Shown here: piece by piece, positions 53,480-63,588 of the stretch
How the letters are laid out: each line of letters opens with the position of its first letter
How positions within the stretch are numbered: the stretch's first letter is position 1
Assembly (NCBI RefSeq): GCF_018139145.2
Contig: NC_059486.1
Location: 10,044,001-10,108,000, forward strand
Source: Gymnogyps californianus
Lineage: Eukaryota > Chordata > Aves > Accipitriformes > Cathartidae
Reading direction: 5' to 3'
DNA: 64,000 nucleotides
Notes under the pieces: model-generated
The model's input: the letters and a program-made list of their open reading frames with translations, nothing else
Told to the model about the DNA's origin: nothing
The model's database searches: none
Program-made: the position numbers and the translations under genes

Positions 53480-53935
53480 TGTGGTGAGTAAACCTGCTCC
53501 AGTGTGGGCTCTCCATGGGCAGCGGTTCCTTCAGGAAATATCCACCCGCTCTGGCGTGGGGTTCTCCATAAGCCGCAGCGTGGATATCTGCTCCACCATG
53601 GTCTCTCCTTCATGGCTGCAGGGGAGTCTCTGCCCCGGCGCCTGCAGCACCTCCTTCTCCTCCCCCTGCTCGGACCTGGGTGCTCGCAGGGCTGTTTCTC
53701 ACACTTTTTTTCCTCACTGCGTGCAGCGTTTTGCCCTTTCTTCAATGTGCTTTCCCAGAGGCGCCATCAGCCTCGCTGAGGGGCTCAGCTGTGCCCTGGG
53801 GTGGGGCCGTTGGAACTGGCTGGATCCGGCTGTGTCCGGCAGGGAGCAGCCCCGGCTTCTCCTCACAGAGGCCCCTGCACCCTCCACAGATGCCCGCCTG
53901 GGCACGGGCACCCAATGTAAAGGTGAAGAAACAAG
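53480..53935 (-). mobile_element. GC-rich internal fragment of an avian endogenous retrovirus
   Basis: This block differs sharply in GC content from its neighbours. Read on the minus strand it matches a widespread bird ERV-associated non-coding region. It begins near TTGGGTGCCCGTGCC, passes GAAAGGGCAAAACGC and GGAGGAGAAGGAGGTGC, and enters diverged units of about 48 nt built on CATGGAGAGCCCACACTGG and CCATGGTGGAGCAGATATCC. In the family the tandem region continues for many more units; here it stops after about three, so the copy is truncated on that side. No gag, pol or env reading frame is recognisable. The assignment comes from remembered avian sequence. The overlapping frames of up to 166 codons are by-products of GC-rich repetition. 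Confidence 0.65.
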
Positions 53936-56632
53936 ATGTCATTTTGGAAACCTTTTTAGCAGGTACTGCAGCAAATTCTGAAAAGACTGCTACAAATAAT
54001 TGTGTGGGTCTTTTCAAGATAAGAAGGGAATGATAAATTCCATATTCACCTGAGGTGCAGCTTGCCTGGGGCTGCCCTGCTGGTAGTAAGTACTTACCTC
54101 ATGTTAGTTATGGATCAGAGCATTAAGACCTTTTGCCACAAATTGATGCTGTTTGGTAGTAAGCCCTGGGCTGATACAACTACTTCAAATAACAGGGACC
54201 TACTTACAAGGTGATTTTAGCATTAGTAACACGAGTACGTTCTTGGATCGGGTCTTAGCTCCTACATCATATCTGAAGCTATAAAGATAAAAATACTGCT
54301 TATGTGTTGCTTTATTTGAGATAAATGTGTTCCAGAAAACAAAGCCTGGAGAAGGATTAATTAAGATAATAAGCTGTGTTTACATCAAATAAAGCTGAAA
54401 ATCAATTCTGTTTGCATTCAGCTTTCTTAATGGAAATATACATTATTTTATTAGTCAAATGGCACAATTAATTATAGAGAAGATTTTCTCTCTGGGTCTG
54501 CTTTATGAGTCTGTTACACTGCTTACAATTAATCCTAATGGAAAGATCAGACTAAAAATTCATGGTCTCTTGTAAATTTTTATAACCTGATTATTGCTTC
54601 CAAGTGCCCAATACAATGACACTTGTTTCAGAAAACAAGCTTTCTAAATTTCATTCAGTGGAGCACAGTCCAAACCCATTGTTTTCCTGTGGCAGACTGA
54701 CAGGCCTGCCCTGCTGAGGTGTTCCAGGCTTCCTGCTTACAGATGCTTGTTCTCGTGTCCCGTTCACTCCCAAGGGAACTGGGAGCATTGCACCTTGCAA
54801 GATTAGACCACTGAAGTTTCAGCTGCAGGGTTGTATCTGATGAATCTGTGTTAAGTGTCTACTAACGTGGTTAGAAACTGCGTGTGGTTGCTGCTTAAAC
54901 CACCATGACTATTGCCATCCAGTTATTTGATTTACGTAGATATCTAATGTATTAGAGATCTGTCTTTAAAGTTGAAGTAAAGGCCACTGAAATATTGTTA
55001 AAAACAAGTTGCTCACCCTCACTTTAACTGATCTTCTTGAAATACAGACAGCTAATGGCAGAGAAGACGTAGGGAAGAAATGGAAGGCTAATACCATATT
55101 CCTTTCATCCTGTTGTTTTATAGACCTTGAGGTGTCCTTCCAGTTTATTGAAATTGTGGTTACTTTTGCAGTTATGAAGGCTGGCATTTCTGGAATATCA
55201 TAATTCAGCAGTGACACTGATGTGCTGCTAGCAAAAGTCTTGCAATATATTGTAAAGTGCTTATGATAATGTCTACCTCCTCTTCCCCAAATGAGGTGGG
55301 AGGACTTTTATGAATCTTTCAATATTTTAATCTAATTTCAATAGTGAATATATTATTTATTCCTTTAATGGGAAATGTAATGAAATGGGATGGCTATTTT
55401 ACTAGGACATCTGCCAGGGAGTGGCTCTAGCTTAATGTGAGTGAACAGTAATAGCCATTGCTTATTGGGGACAGTGTTAGCAAATGTTCTACTTAGCAGA
55501 GATATCCTTAACTAGTGCCAAGAGATTTAGTGGTGATCAGTCAGACTTCAGGAGTTAAATTAGTCGGTCAGAGAAGTGAGATTGTAAACTCAGATCTACT
55601 ATTATACTAAATAAACAGTAAATGCAGCAAATATTCTCATACATTATTCACTATGACATTTTATTGTCTGAAATCTTGTATAGGTTTCTCTGACCATTTT
55701 TTTTAATACGCTTTTTAATTCCTTGGTCCCAAAAGTTTCAATTAAGTGAGTATTTAAATGGTTGGAAGGATCAAGGCCAGGGCACATTATCTACTGCCAT
55801 TATTTTAATAATTTTAATAGTGTGTTTCCAAGTATTTCCTATGTAACTCTCAGTTTTGCCATAATGTGTGGTGAGATTCAACCCAATAAGTAAAATGGAT
55901 TATCACGGGCTAATCAAGGAACATGACTTTCATTTTCTTTATGTCTATACTGAACTCATAATTGTACTTTATGCAATATCTTCAGTTAGTACAGTAGTCA
56001 CGCGGGTCAGGGCTGACTAGTGAAGTGTACCCCAAATGTGTTTTGGTCTATGTCACCACTTTTCCCTGCCACAGAAATGAGGGGATGTGTCTGTGTCTGG
56101 GCAGTGGGAGGAAGGGAGAAGGACTTGTGGTTTTGGGAGGCAGTCAGTGCTGGAAAATGTTTGCTGATCCCAAACTAAAGCTAAACCTTAAGAGTTTTTG
56201 GGTATCTAATGTGCTACACAGACTGAATAAAGAATCTTGAATTAATAGAGTTACAGCTTGTGAGCATAAAGAGATACGAAGCTTAAGTATTTTAAGTTCT
56301 GTCACTTTGTCTGCAAAACTGTGGTGGTCCCTTTTGAATGTGAAAGTAACAGGAAACTTTAAAAGCATGGATCAAAAATGTATTGAAAATATCCTGATGG
56401 ATGTATCTAGTCTTGACTGATTCTGAAATTGTAATGCTTACAAAGGATGTAAAAGTTGATTAAATGAAATTACCATTTCATTTATCCCTAGTGATGCTAT
56501 TTTACATAACTGTGAGTAATTTCTTGTATTGTGACAGGAATGGTTATAGCATGAGTAAAGGTAACGTCTGTCATATTTTCTTTTCACAACGCTATACTTC
56601 ATAATACTTCCAATATATTCATGTAAAAACGA
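53936..56632. other. AT-rich non-coding DNA
   Basis: No exon recognised. The part at 54340-54680 is described separately as a possible conserved element. The rest is featureless by eye. Confidence 0.5.
54340..54680. promoter_or_regulatory. Possible conserved non-coding element
   Basis: It contains a dense set of intact motif-like words: GGATTAATTAAGATAATAAG, TGTTTACATCAAATAAAG (fork-head-like TGTTTAC), GCACAATTAATTATAG, ACAATTAATCCTAATGG. The sequence is non-repetitive and non-coding over more than 300 bp. Of the candidates in this window it looks most like a vertebrate developmental enhancer, but constraint has not been shown. Confidence 0.3.
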
Positions 56633-56795
56633 TGCCCGAGGAGTGGGCAATTTGGTGCAGCTGACAGGCCTGCACACTTGGGATCAGTCCTGAGTGTCTA
56701 GAATAAAGGATGGCATCACAGGTACAGGCAGATAGATGTAGCCATTCCTTGATAGTGGATCGAATAACCGGGTCAAGGGTCACATTGGCGTGGTC
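56633..56795 (-). mobile_element. R2-clade-like LINE fragment, thumb/connector, copy 1
   Basis: On the minus strand this encodes NVTLDPVIRSTIKEWLHLSA, then a stretch ending in GLIPSVQACQLHQIAHSS. The pattern (D-x-x-I-R-x-x-I-K-x-W-L-x-L, then G-L-x-I-P-S) corresponds to the segment after the reverse transcriptase in LINEs that carry a restriction-like endonuclease (R2/NeSL type). It is a partial duplicate of 57656-57840, about 1.02 kb away. It lacks about 24 nt present in the other copy, just before VIRS. Homology stops abruptly at 56633. Family placement is by motif recognition. Confidence 0.55.
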
Positions 56796-56888
56796 CCACA
56801 CACCTAGAACCCTACCCCACAGACCTAGAACCCACAGACCTAGAACCCCCACACACCTAGAATCCCCACACACCTGGAACCCCACCCC
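56796..56888. repeat. CACACACCTAGAACCCC minisatellite, array 1
   Basis: About five imperfect units of 11-19 bp built on CACACACCTAGAACCCC. It lies at the upstream end (minus-strand sense) of the R2-like fragment. An equivalent array at 57842-57938 sits in the same position next to the second copy, so unit and context were duplicated together. Confidence 0.9.
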
Positions 56889-57845
56889 CACATCTTTATC
56901 TTGTCAGGAATTTGAGAGTCCCAGTGCAGATAGGAGCCTGTATTTGCTGTCATACCACTAAGTTGTTGGCATTCGTCACCTCTCAGACCTGCTCCTTAAT
57001 GTCGAGCGATGATGGTTTTTACATCCACCTGAGGCCCCTGAGGCCTGACCTCCCTTCATAAATATAAAGTCAGGTTTGTCTACCTTGTTTTGATGGTCCT
57101 TGAGGACAGATGGAACCACTGTTCATGAACCAGTCCTTCTTTCAAGCTTCCTCAGCCAACAGTTCATATAGTTGGTTGTGTCTCTTCAACCTAGCATCTT
57201 GAATAACAGGGCAATATCCAATACTATGTGAGTAGGCCTCACTCTCCCTTTGACAATGCTGACAGTTCTTAATGTGAGTATCCTGCCTACCCCTTGCTAG
57301 AAATTCTCCCGTGGGGTAGATGTTAGCTCTTAGTTGCAAATCTTTCTGTGATGAATGCCCCTTTAACATGCAATGCAGTTGTTACTAATTTTCACCTTTT
57401 CAAAGGTGATAATTCCCCAGCCCTGGCAGGGCAACATGGTCCACTTAAAAAATTCTTCCTTTCACCGGTCACAAGGCCTTGGAAAGATGACCTTCAGAGT
57501 GGAAATCTCCTCTTCCAAGACTGCGGTCTCACAGCACATGACTGCTCTTGGGTCCCAGATAGATGGGATTTTCTCTTCCCCACCTCCCGCTGCAATCCGT
57601 AACTTTCTATACTCATTCTCAATACCTTCATGATGAACAACAGATTTTATAGTATTCCCCAAGGAGTGGGCAGTTCAGTGCAGCCGATGGGCCTGCATGC
57701 TTGGGATCAGTCCCAAGAGTCTGGAATAAAGGATGGCATCACAGGTACAGGCAGATAGATGTAGCCATTCCTTGATGGCAGATCGAATAACTAGGTCAAA
57801 GGTCTGTAGTCACATGTCATCAAGGGTCACATTGGCGTAGTCCCA
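56889..57845 (-). pseudogene. R2-clade-like LINE ORF C-terminus, degenerate
   Basis: Read on the minus strand from about 57845, the translation gives NVTLDD, a stop, then VIRSAIKEWLHLSACTCDAI and GLIPSMQAHRLH. A diverged linker follows, then LPCQGWGIITFEKVKISNN, then an intact 75-codon frame (57142-57369) with LQLRANIYPTGEFLARGRQ. That frame contains a zinc knuckle C-X2-C-X8-H-X4-C (residues C36, C39, H48, C53) followed by CPVIQDARLKRHN. This order is diagnostic of the C-terminus of R2/NeSL-type LINEs, where the knuckle precedes a restriction-like endonuclease. Beyond the stop at 57142 the frame continues with further stops and no clear nuclease core. The reverse transcriptase itself is absent. 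The copy is an inactive fossil. The target-site class (rDNA-specific or not) cannot be told. Confidence 0.7.
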
Positions 57846-57938
57846 CACACCTAGACACCTCACACACCTAGAACCCCCCATACACCTAGACCCCCCACCT
57901 AGAACCTCCACAAACACCTAGAACACACACACACCTAG
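57842..57938. repeat. CACACACCTAGAACCCC minisatellite, array 2
   Basis: A second array of the same CACACACCTAGAACC-type units, with units from about 11 to 20 bp and a CA-rich end. It abuts the 5' truncation point of the CR1 element at about 57939, so the CR1 integrated at or beside this array. Confidence 0.9.
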
Positions 57939-57939
57939 G

Positions 57940-59533
57940 GATGAAGAAAAAGTGGAGGCATTCAATGCTTTTTTTGCCTCAGACTTTAGTAATGCTGATA
58001 GATCTTGGGCTGCCTGGTCCCCTGAGTCAGAGGACCTTGAGTGTGGGAACAGTGACTTTCCATTTGTGGATACTGAAATTGTAAGGGACCAGCTGTATCA
58101 GCTGAATGTTCACAAGTCCATGGGGCCTGATGGGATTCATCCCAGAGAACTGAAGGAGCTAGCGGATGTTATGGCAGGACCCCTCTCGATCATCTACCAA
58201 AGGTCTTGGGAGTTTGTGGAGGTCCCTGCTGACTGGAAGCTAGCCAATGTTATTCCGATTTAAAAGAAGGGTGTGAGGGAAGACCCAGGAAACTACAGAC
58301 CTGTTAGTCTAACCTCAGAACCTGGAAAAATTATGGAGAAGATTATACTGGGTACTATTGAAAGGCATTTAAAGAACAATGCAATCATCAGGCACAGTCA
58401 ACATGGGTTCACAAAGGGAAAGTCCTGTTTAACTAATTTGATATCCTACTATGGTAAGGTCACCTGCCTAGTGGATGAAGGGAAGGTGGTGGATGTAGTT
58501 TTTCCGAATTTTAGTAAGGCTTTTGATACAGTCCCTCACAGCATCCTTCTGCACAAGTTGTCCAACTGTGGGACGAGCAGGTACGTGATATGCTGGGTGA
58601 GGAATTGGCTGAACGGCAGAGCTCAAAGGGTTGTAGTGAACAGGGCTACATCTGGTTGGCAACCGGTCACCAGAGGTGTTCCTCAGGGTTCAATTCTAGG
58701 GCCAGTTCTGTTCAAAATATTTATCAATGATCTGGATACGGGAGTTGAATGCACCATTAGCAAGTTTGCTGATGATACCAAACTGGGAGGTGCTGTTGAC
58801 TCTCTTGAGGGACATGAGGCCTTGCAGAGGGATGTAGATAGATTAGAGCATTGGGCAATGATTAATGAAGTGAAATTTAACAAGTCGAAATGCCAGATTC
58901 TGCACCTGGGATGGAGTAACACTGGGTACAAGTATAAATTGGGAGAGTGGCTGGAGAGCAGCCCTGCAGAAAGGGATCTGGGGGTGCTGGTCGACAGCAG
59001 GCTCAATATGAGTCAGCAGTGTGCCCTGGCAGACAAGAGGGCAAATCGCATCCTGGGGTGCATCAAACACAGCACAAGCAGCCGGTCAAAGGAGATGACT
59101 ATCCAGCTGTACTCAGAGATGGTGTGGCCTCACCTTGAGTACTGTGTGCAGTTCTTTCTGGGCCCCACAATTTAAGAAGGATGTTAAGGTACTTGAATGC
59201 ATCCAGAGGAGGGCAACAAAGCTGGTGAAAGGGCTGGAAGGAATGTCCTATGAAGAGCGGCTAAGGACTTTGGGTTTGTCTAGTTTGGAGAAAAGGAGGC
59301 TGAGAGGTGACCTTATTGCTCTCTACAGCTTCTTAAGCAGGGGAAGTGGAGAGGAGAGTGCTTAGCTCTTCTCCCGGGTATCCAGTGATAGGATGCATGG
59401 GAATGGTTCAAAGCTGCGTCAGGGAAGGTTTAGACTTGACGTTAGGAAGCATTTCTTTACCGAGAGGGTGGTCAAACACTGGAACAGGCTTCCTAGAGAG
59501 GTGGATGCCCCATGCCTGTCAGTGTTTGTTTAA
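57940..59533 (+). pseudogene. CR1 ORF2 reverse-transcriptase pseudogene
   Basis: Translation gives the CR1 RT in order: KSMGPDGIHPREL, NYRPVSLTS, HGFTKGKSCLTNL, SKAFDTVPH, GVPQGSILGP (58675-58704), FADDTKLGG (FADD box at 58765), then [24 protein letters not shown] and [17 protein letters not shown]. Inactivating changes seen: a stop at 58261-58263 (IPI-stop-KKG, where the family has a sense codon); a 4-nt insertion (TTCT-type duplication) near 59152 that shifts the frame by one; and a stop at 59363-59365. In motif A the usual D-F-S-K-A-F-D reads N-F-S-K-A-F-D, so the first catalytic aspartate is lost. The endonuclease domain is absent. It cannot be an active element. Confidence 0.93.
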
Positions 59534-59640
59534 GAGGCATTTGGACAATACCCTTAGTAATATGTTATAACTTTTAGTCAGCCCTGAATTGGTCAGGCAG
59601 TTGGACTAGATGATCATTGTAGGTCCCTTCCAACTGAAAT

Positions 59641-59710
59641 ATTCTATTCTATTCTATTCTATTCTATTCTATTCTATTCTATTCTATTCTATTCTATTCT
59701 ATTCTGTTCT
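59641..59710 (+). repeat. (ATTCT)13 pentanucleotide array at the CR1 3' end
   Basis: Thirteen perfect ATTCT units (59641-59705) followed by one GTTCT. CR1 tails are normally a few copies of an 8-bp unit of the ATTCTATG type; here a 5-bp derivative has expanded into a pure array. Purity suggests recent or ongoing slippage. Confidence 0.97.
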
Positions 59711-60189
59711 AAACAGTGGTGGAAGTACTGCCCAGCTTGTTTGAAGACTCAGCTAAAATGCTCAGATTCCTTCCTTATGTTGGCTTACAAAACATGAGCC
59801 CCAAGCCTTCCCTTCTGAATTTCAGAGGTGCATGCATGTTGCAAAGACAATAAAATTTCCTCTAGCAGTGACATGACTGTTTGTTAGTTTCCTTGAAAAT
59901 TAATTTAGTAGGGTACTTTGGTACAATGATCTGAAGAGTGAAGGTTGCCCTGTCTGTCACCTCTTATAAAACAATGATAAAAATAGAAAAGCTAGAAACC
60001 TGCTTTTATTGTACTCTTTTTTTGTAATGATGTTCATTATGATAGTTTCTAGCGCCCAACTTTAGTTATGAGACTTCTTGTAGATAGTAGGTATTTTTCT
60101 GCAGTTTTGTGTGATCTCCAGGCAGCTAAATAAAGAGGCCATAGTGGCAATTTGTTGACAAACCCTTTTCTCTCTGATTTGCTCTGTCA
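59711..60189. other. Non-coding DNA
   Basis: AT-rich unique sequence between the CR1 array and a GC-rich block. No gene or repeat recognised. Confidence 0.5.
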
Positions 60190-60830
60190 AAAAGCCTGCA
60201 TTCAGGGGCGGCTAAAGAGAAGCTGAGAGGGTTGTGTGGGGCAGAAGGACAGGGTTGTCAACCTGGGGATGCCGGGAGGATAGGACTCTGTCCCAGGAGG
60301 GCTAACTGGAGACTACCTGCCGGACAGAAATTGGTATGTTTGAGCCGATTCCTGAGGCAGGAGGCTCAGACATGTGGCGAGCATCTCAAAGGAGAAACAA
60401 GGGTGTTTGTGTGAGGGCAGCTGCAGGACCTTGTTCTTCTCATTGTCACTTGTTCCTGTTAGGGTGTCAATGCTGGGCCTGAACATGAGATTCATCTCAT
60501 CCTGGGAGACGCACAAGGGATGATAAGGGAGTGGAAGGGAAAGAGGTATTTAAAAGGTATTTAAAAGGGCCCTTCCCTTGGGGGGAAGTTGTTCCTTTGG
60601 GAACTGTTATTTAGGATTAGCTTTATCAGTGGCTTAGAAGTTTTACAAGTCATAAGCAGTGACCAAATTCAAGTGCTGAGGGTGAGTCCCCCTTGGCTGG
60701 GGGGGGACTCCTCATTTGTCTTATATCTGTGGCATCTTGGGCACTTCAGCCTTTGACCTGATGTATCGGCATGATTTACAGCTGTCTTCAGCTCTGGTGT
60801 TTACTACAGTGGGGATATAAGACAAATCAG
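60190..60830. other. Unclassified GC-richer block with direct and inverted repeats
   Basis: GC content rises at about 60190 (CAGGGGCGGCTAAAGAGAAG) and falls after about 60720. Inside are a perfect 11-bp direct repeat AGGTATTTAAA (60544-60565, TATA-like), a GGGCCC, G-rich runs, and a 14-bp inverted repeat: ATTTGTCTTATATC (60714-60727) and GATATAAGACAAAT (60814-60827) with an 86-nt spacer. The change in composition and the TATA-like sequence would suit an unknown LTR or a non-autonomous DNA element, but I found no target duplication or clear termini. No credible protein. Confidence 0.4.
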
Positions 60831-60923
60831 TCATCCTTAAGGTTTTGTTACCTGACATTGTTTCTTCCATTCTGGCAGGGAACAGGCTTAGCAATTCTGG
60901 GCTGTCTTAAGATGTGAAGTCAT

Positions 60924-60970
60924 TTTGTTTTTTCTTTCTCTCCTTTCTCTCCTTTCCCTCCTTTCTTTCT
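60924..60970. repeat. Pyrimidine-rich tract (CTTT/CTCCTTT)
   Basis: A nearly pure run of C and T on the + strand with partial 10-bp periodicity (TTTCTCTCC units). Simple sequence. Such mirror-like pyrimidine tracts can form triplex DNA, but nothing indicates a role here. Confidence 0.85.
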
Positions 60971-63557
60971 GCTAGTGAGGCAGGAGACAAGGGGGGAAAG
61001 AGGCCTCTCTTAAAATGGTGGATGTAGCTGTGCCTCTTATTCGTACTCCATTATTACTGTTCTTATGATCTTAAATAGGATGATACCATACAAAAAAGCC
61101 AAAGATTAGAAGAATCATTAGCCTTCATTTGTAATTACAGTGCACTAGCTAGGTCTTACATATTGTGAGAGCTATAATTTGTAATAAGAGTGTACCTATT
61201 AAGGAAAGAATGAAAGTCATAACTGAGGGTATCTTCTGTAAGAATGACTTACCTACAAATACATTATAGAATAGTATTTCTACAGTAGCTTCCCAGCTAT
61301 TTGGCAGTGGATATCTGCAAATCCTCTGCATAGCCTGAAGCAATAACAGCTGGTAGTGCGATTCTGAGAAATACCACCAAAAAAGCCAGAATAATAATGA
61401 GAAAACTTTTAAGAAAAAGGATGGCAGTGGTCCAGTAGTACCATCCCTCCAAGATAACATTGACCAATAATGTGTATAGTACTTTTCTGGAAATACTGCA
61501 GTTGAGATGAAATCGTATGCTGAATCCTGAACACTTCAGTGTGTGAATTCAAAGGCCCAGATAACTTTTCTTATTCCAAGCATTGCTTGCTCCCTGACAT
61601 TCTGACTAGATTCCAACTTCAGCAAATCACAACCTCAGTGCCTAACTTTTCCTCCTCAGTCTTTTTTTTTACTATGTACTTTCAGCAAAATAGTTATGCA
61701 ATATTATTTTGCATTTTTAATTAAGGTTTTGCATCAGCCAGGAAAGATTATCTTTTTAGCATATTTTTAATCAGTTTTCCATATGTTTCTTTGGCAAGGG
61801 GCAGCCAAGTAAAATTGCTACTGCATTGCATGCAGGAAGGTGCCCTGTGGTCTTCCAGTAAATTAAATCACTACACGATTAATGTTCACAGTCAACAAAA
61901 ATCCAGTTCATCTAGCTGTGAATGTGCAGCATGGAGTTAAAGGGCACCCTGTCCCTGCAGCTCTCATTGCTTTTCTTGAGGAGAAAAAAATTCATCATTC
62001 TCTTAAGTTATCAGTAGAGCCATAGAATTACATATGGAAATAAAGAGACTATTTTAATGAGTTATCATTTTTATGAGGTTAACTATTTGTAAGAATTATA
62101 AATAATTCAGAAACTTCAATCAATGCTTTAAATAAATAGTAGAAAATTTCCCTAGAGATCTTGTATGATCAGGGTAAATGGGAAAGATTTATAGCATCTT
62201 AGAAAGTATTGAACAGGAAACACTTTGGTAGAAGTGCCTGAAGGACTACGTGCAGTGAGCAACACAGGCTAATGGGCATCATCTGCAACTTTTAAAGGAA
62301 CTACATAGAGAGCACAAGGTAGTGCAGAACTAGTTGTGTGGCAGGTTGGAGTAGTTTCTGCTGTTTTCTCTCAGAGCATCTGTGGGTGAGCTGGCATGAT
62401 GATTAAACTCTAGGAGAGACAACAGATCTTATTAGTTCATCAGGAAAACAAGTAGTGATCTGCTTAAAAAACATCTTGAGTTTGTAGTCTAAAACTTTAT
62501 CCAAAATTCTTCCTTTGCCTGTAAAACAGGCAGATGTCTAGTGGAATTTACATCATTATGGTAAAACTTGTCCAAAACTTTTGTCAAAAATGATCCCCCT
62601 GAATATGTGTGTTAACAGTCTATTGTCCTTTGTTAACACTACCCATGTGTCATGAGTAGTTATTAAGTAAAACACAAAAAGGAAGGTGAATTTCAGGTAT
62701 AAAAAATTAGGCGTGTTGTACACTGTGTTAAAAATCAGGATTCTTTTCCCCAAGACTGATTATCAAATGGACTGCAAACTTACCTAGAAAAGTACCTTTA
62801 GGTCTCGTTCACTTGGTGTTCTTCCTTGTACTTATATGGCAGGTCCTACCTCATTTTTTTTTGCAAGAGATTTTAAAATAAACATGCACACAACAAAATC
62901 CTCAGTGGAAAGTAGCTAAAATGCTGTGTAAACAAAAATAAAGTCAGGCAGCTAACTCTAAGCTCTTGAGAGACACATTAAAGCCTTCCATCAGTGACGA
63001 ATTTGTTGCTTCTCATTGAGGAAGCTCCTGCTGAGGAACAGGTTAATTTGCTTTGCCACAGGTAGGTAAAAAGTCTTGAGTAATGTAAATCAGATTAGTT
63101 TTGCAAATCTGTCCTTCTTGCTTATTTAAAGCCTAACACACATTTCTGTTGAGAATTAATTTGCACATGGAAATATAGTCAAATCAGAAAGATATTACAC
63201 TGGAGTATACAAACTACAACCAGGATTTTGACATGTCAGTCCTTTGGATTTACTTGGAAACATCAGCTTTAAATACTGTGCATTGGTTTCCTTCCTTTGT
63301 TAAGCACTTATCATATCCATAAGGTTAGATCAAATATGCTTATTATCTGGTTGACTTTGGTGAATCTCTTTACATGTACAAGCTTAAACATGTACAGGAC
63401 CAGGTGAAGAATCAGGGCTTGAGATGCACAGATAGGGAGGAAAAATGCTAAGTGTCTATTTTCAATGCTGCCTGATAGATAATGACAGAGGCTATAGTAC
63501 TCAGGTTAATGTGTACATAGGTGCTCAAGCAGAAGTAGTGCATGTTTTTGAAAAAAA

Positions 63558-63588
63558 CCCAACACCCCCCCCACCCCCCCCAAAACCC
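63558..63588 (-). repeat. C-rich tract, potential G-quadruplex on the minus strand
   Basis: The + strand has four C runs: 63558-63560, 63565-63572 (8), 63574-63581 (8) and 63586-63588, separated by loops of 4, 1 and 4 nt. The minus strand therefore satisfies the usual G3+N1-7 quadruplex rule. It is flanked by A-rich simple sequence. Confidence 0.85.

Larger units (their letters stand above)
57939..59710 (+). mobile_element. CR1 LINE, 5'-truncated, with 3' tail
   Basis: About 1.7 kb of CR1: the reverse-transcriptase and C-terminal part of ORF2, the short 3' UTR (GTTGGACTAGATGATCATTG, TAGGTCCCTTCCAACTGAA) and a simple-repeat tail. Full-length CR1 is about 4.5 kb, and the ORF1 and endonuclease parts are missing, as in most copies. 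Sequence quality is good compared with the other two CR1 tails here, so this is the youngest CR1 of the window. Confidence 0.95.

Noticed and set aside
53481..53981. 166-codon + strand frame in the GC-rich block
   Set aside because: It lies antisense to a retroviral non-coding tandem region; stop-free frames in several phases are expected from GC-rich repeats.
57348..57633. Two overlapping + strand frames across the R2-like fragment
   Set aside because: The protein homology is on the minus strand; the + strand translations show no family features.
57842..57938. Minisatellite considered as a CRISPR-like array
   Set aside because: Units are contiguous and variable without unique spacers, and the genome is a vertebrate nuclear one.
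58468..59070. Several minus-strand frames opposite the CR1 ORF2
   Set aside because: They are antisense shadows of the reverse-transcriptase coding strand.
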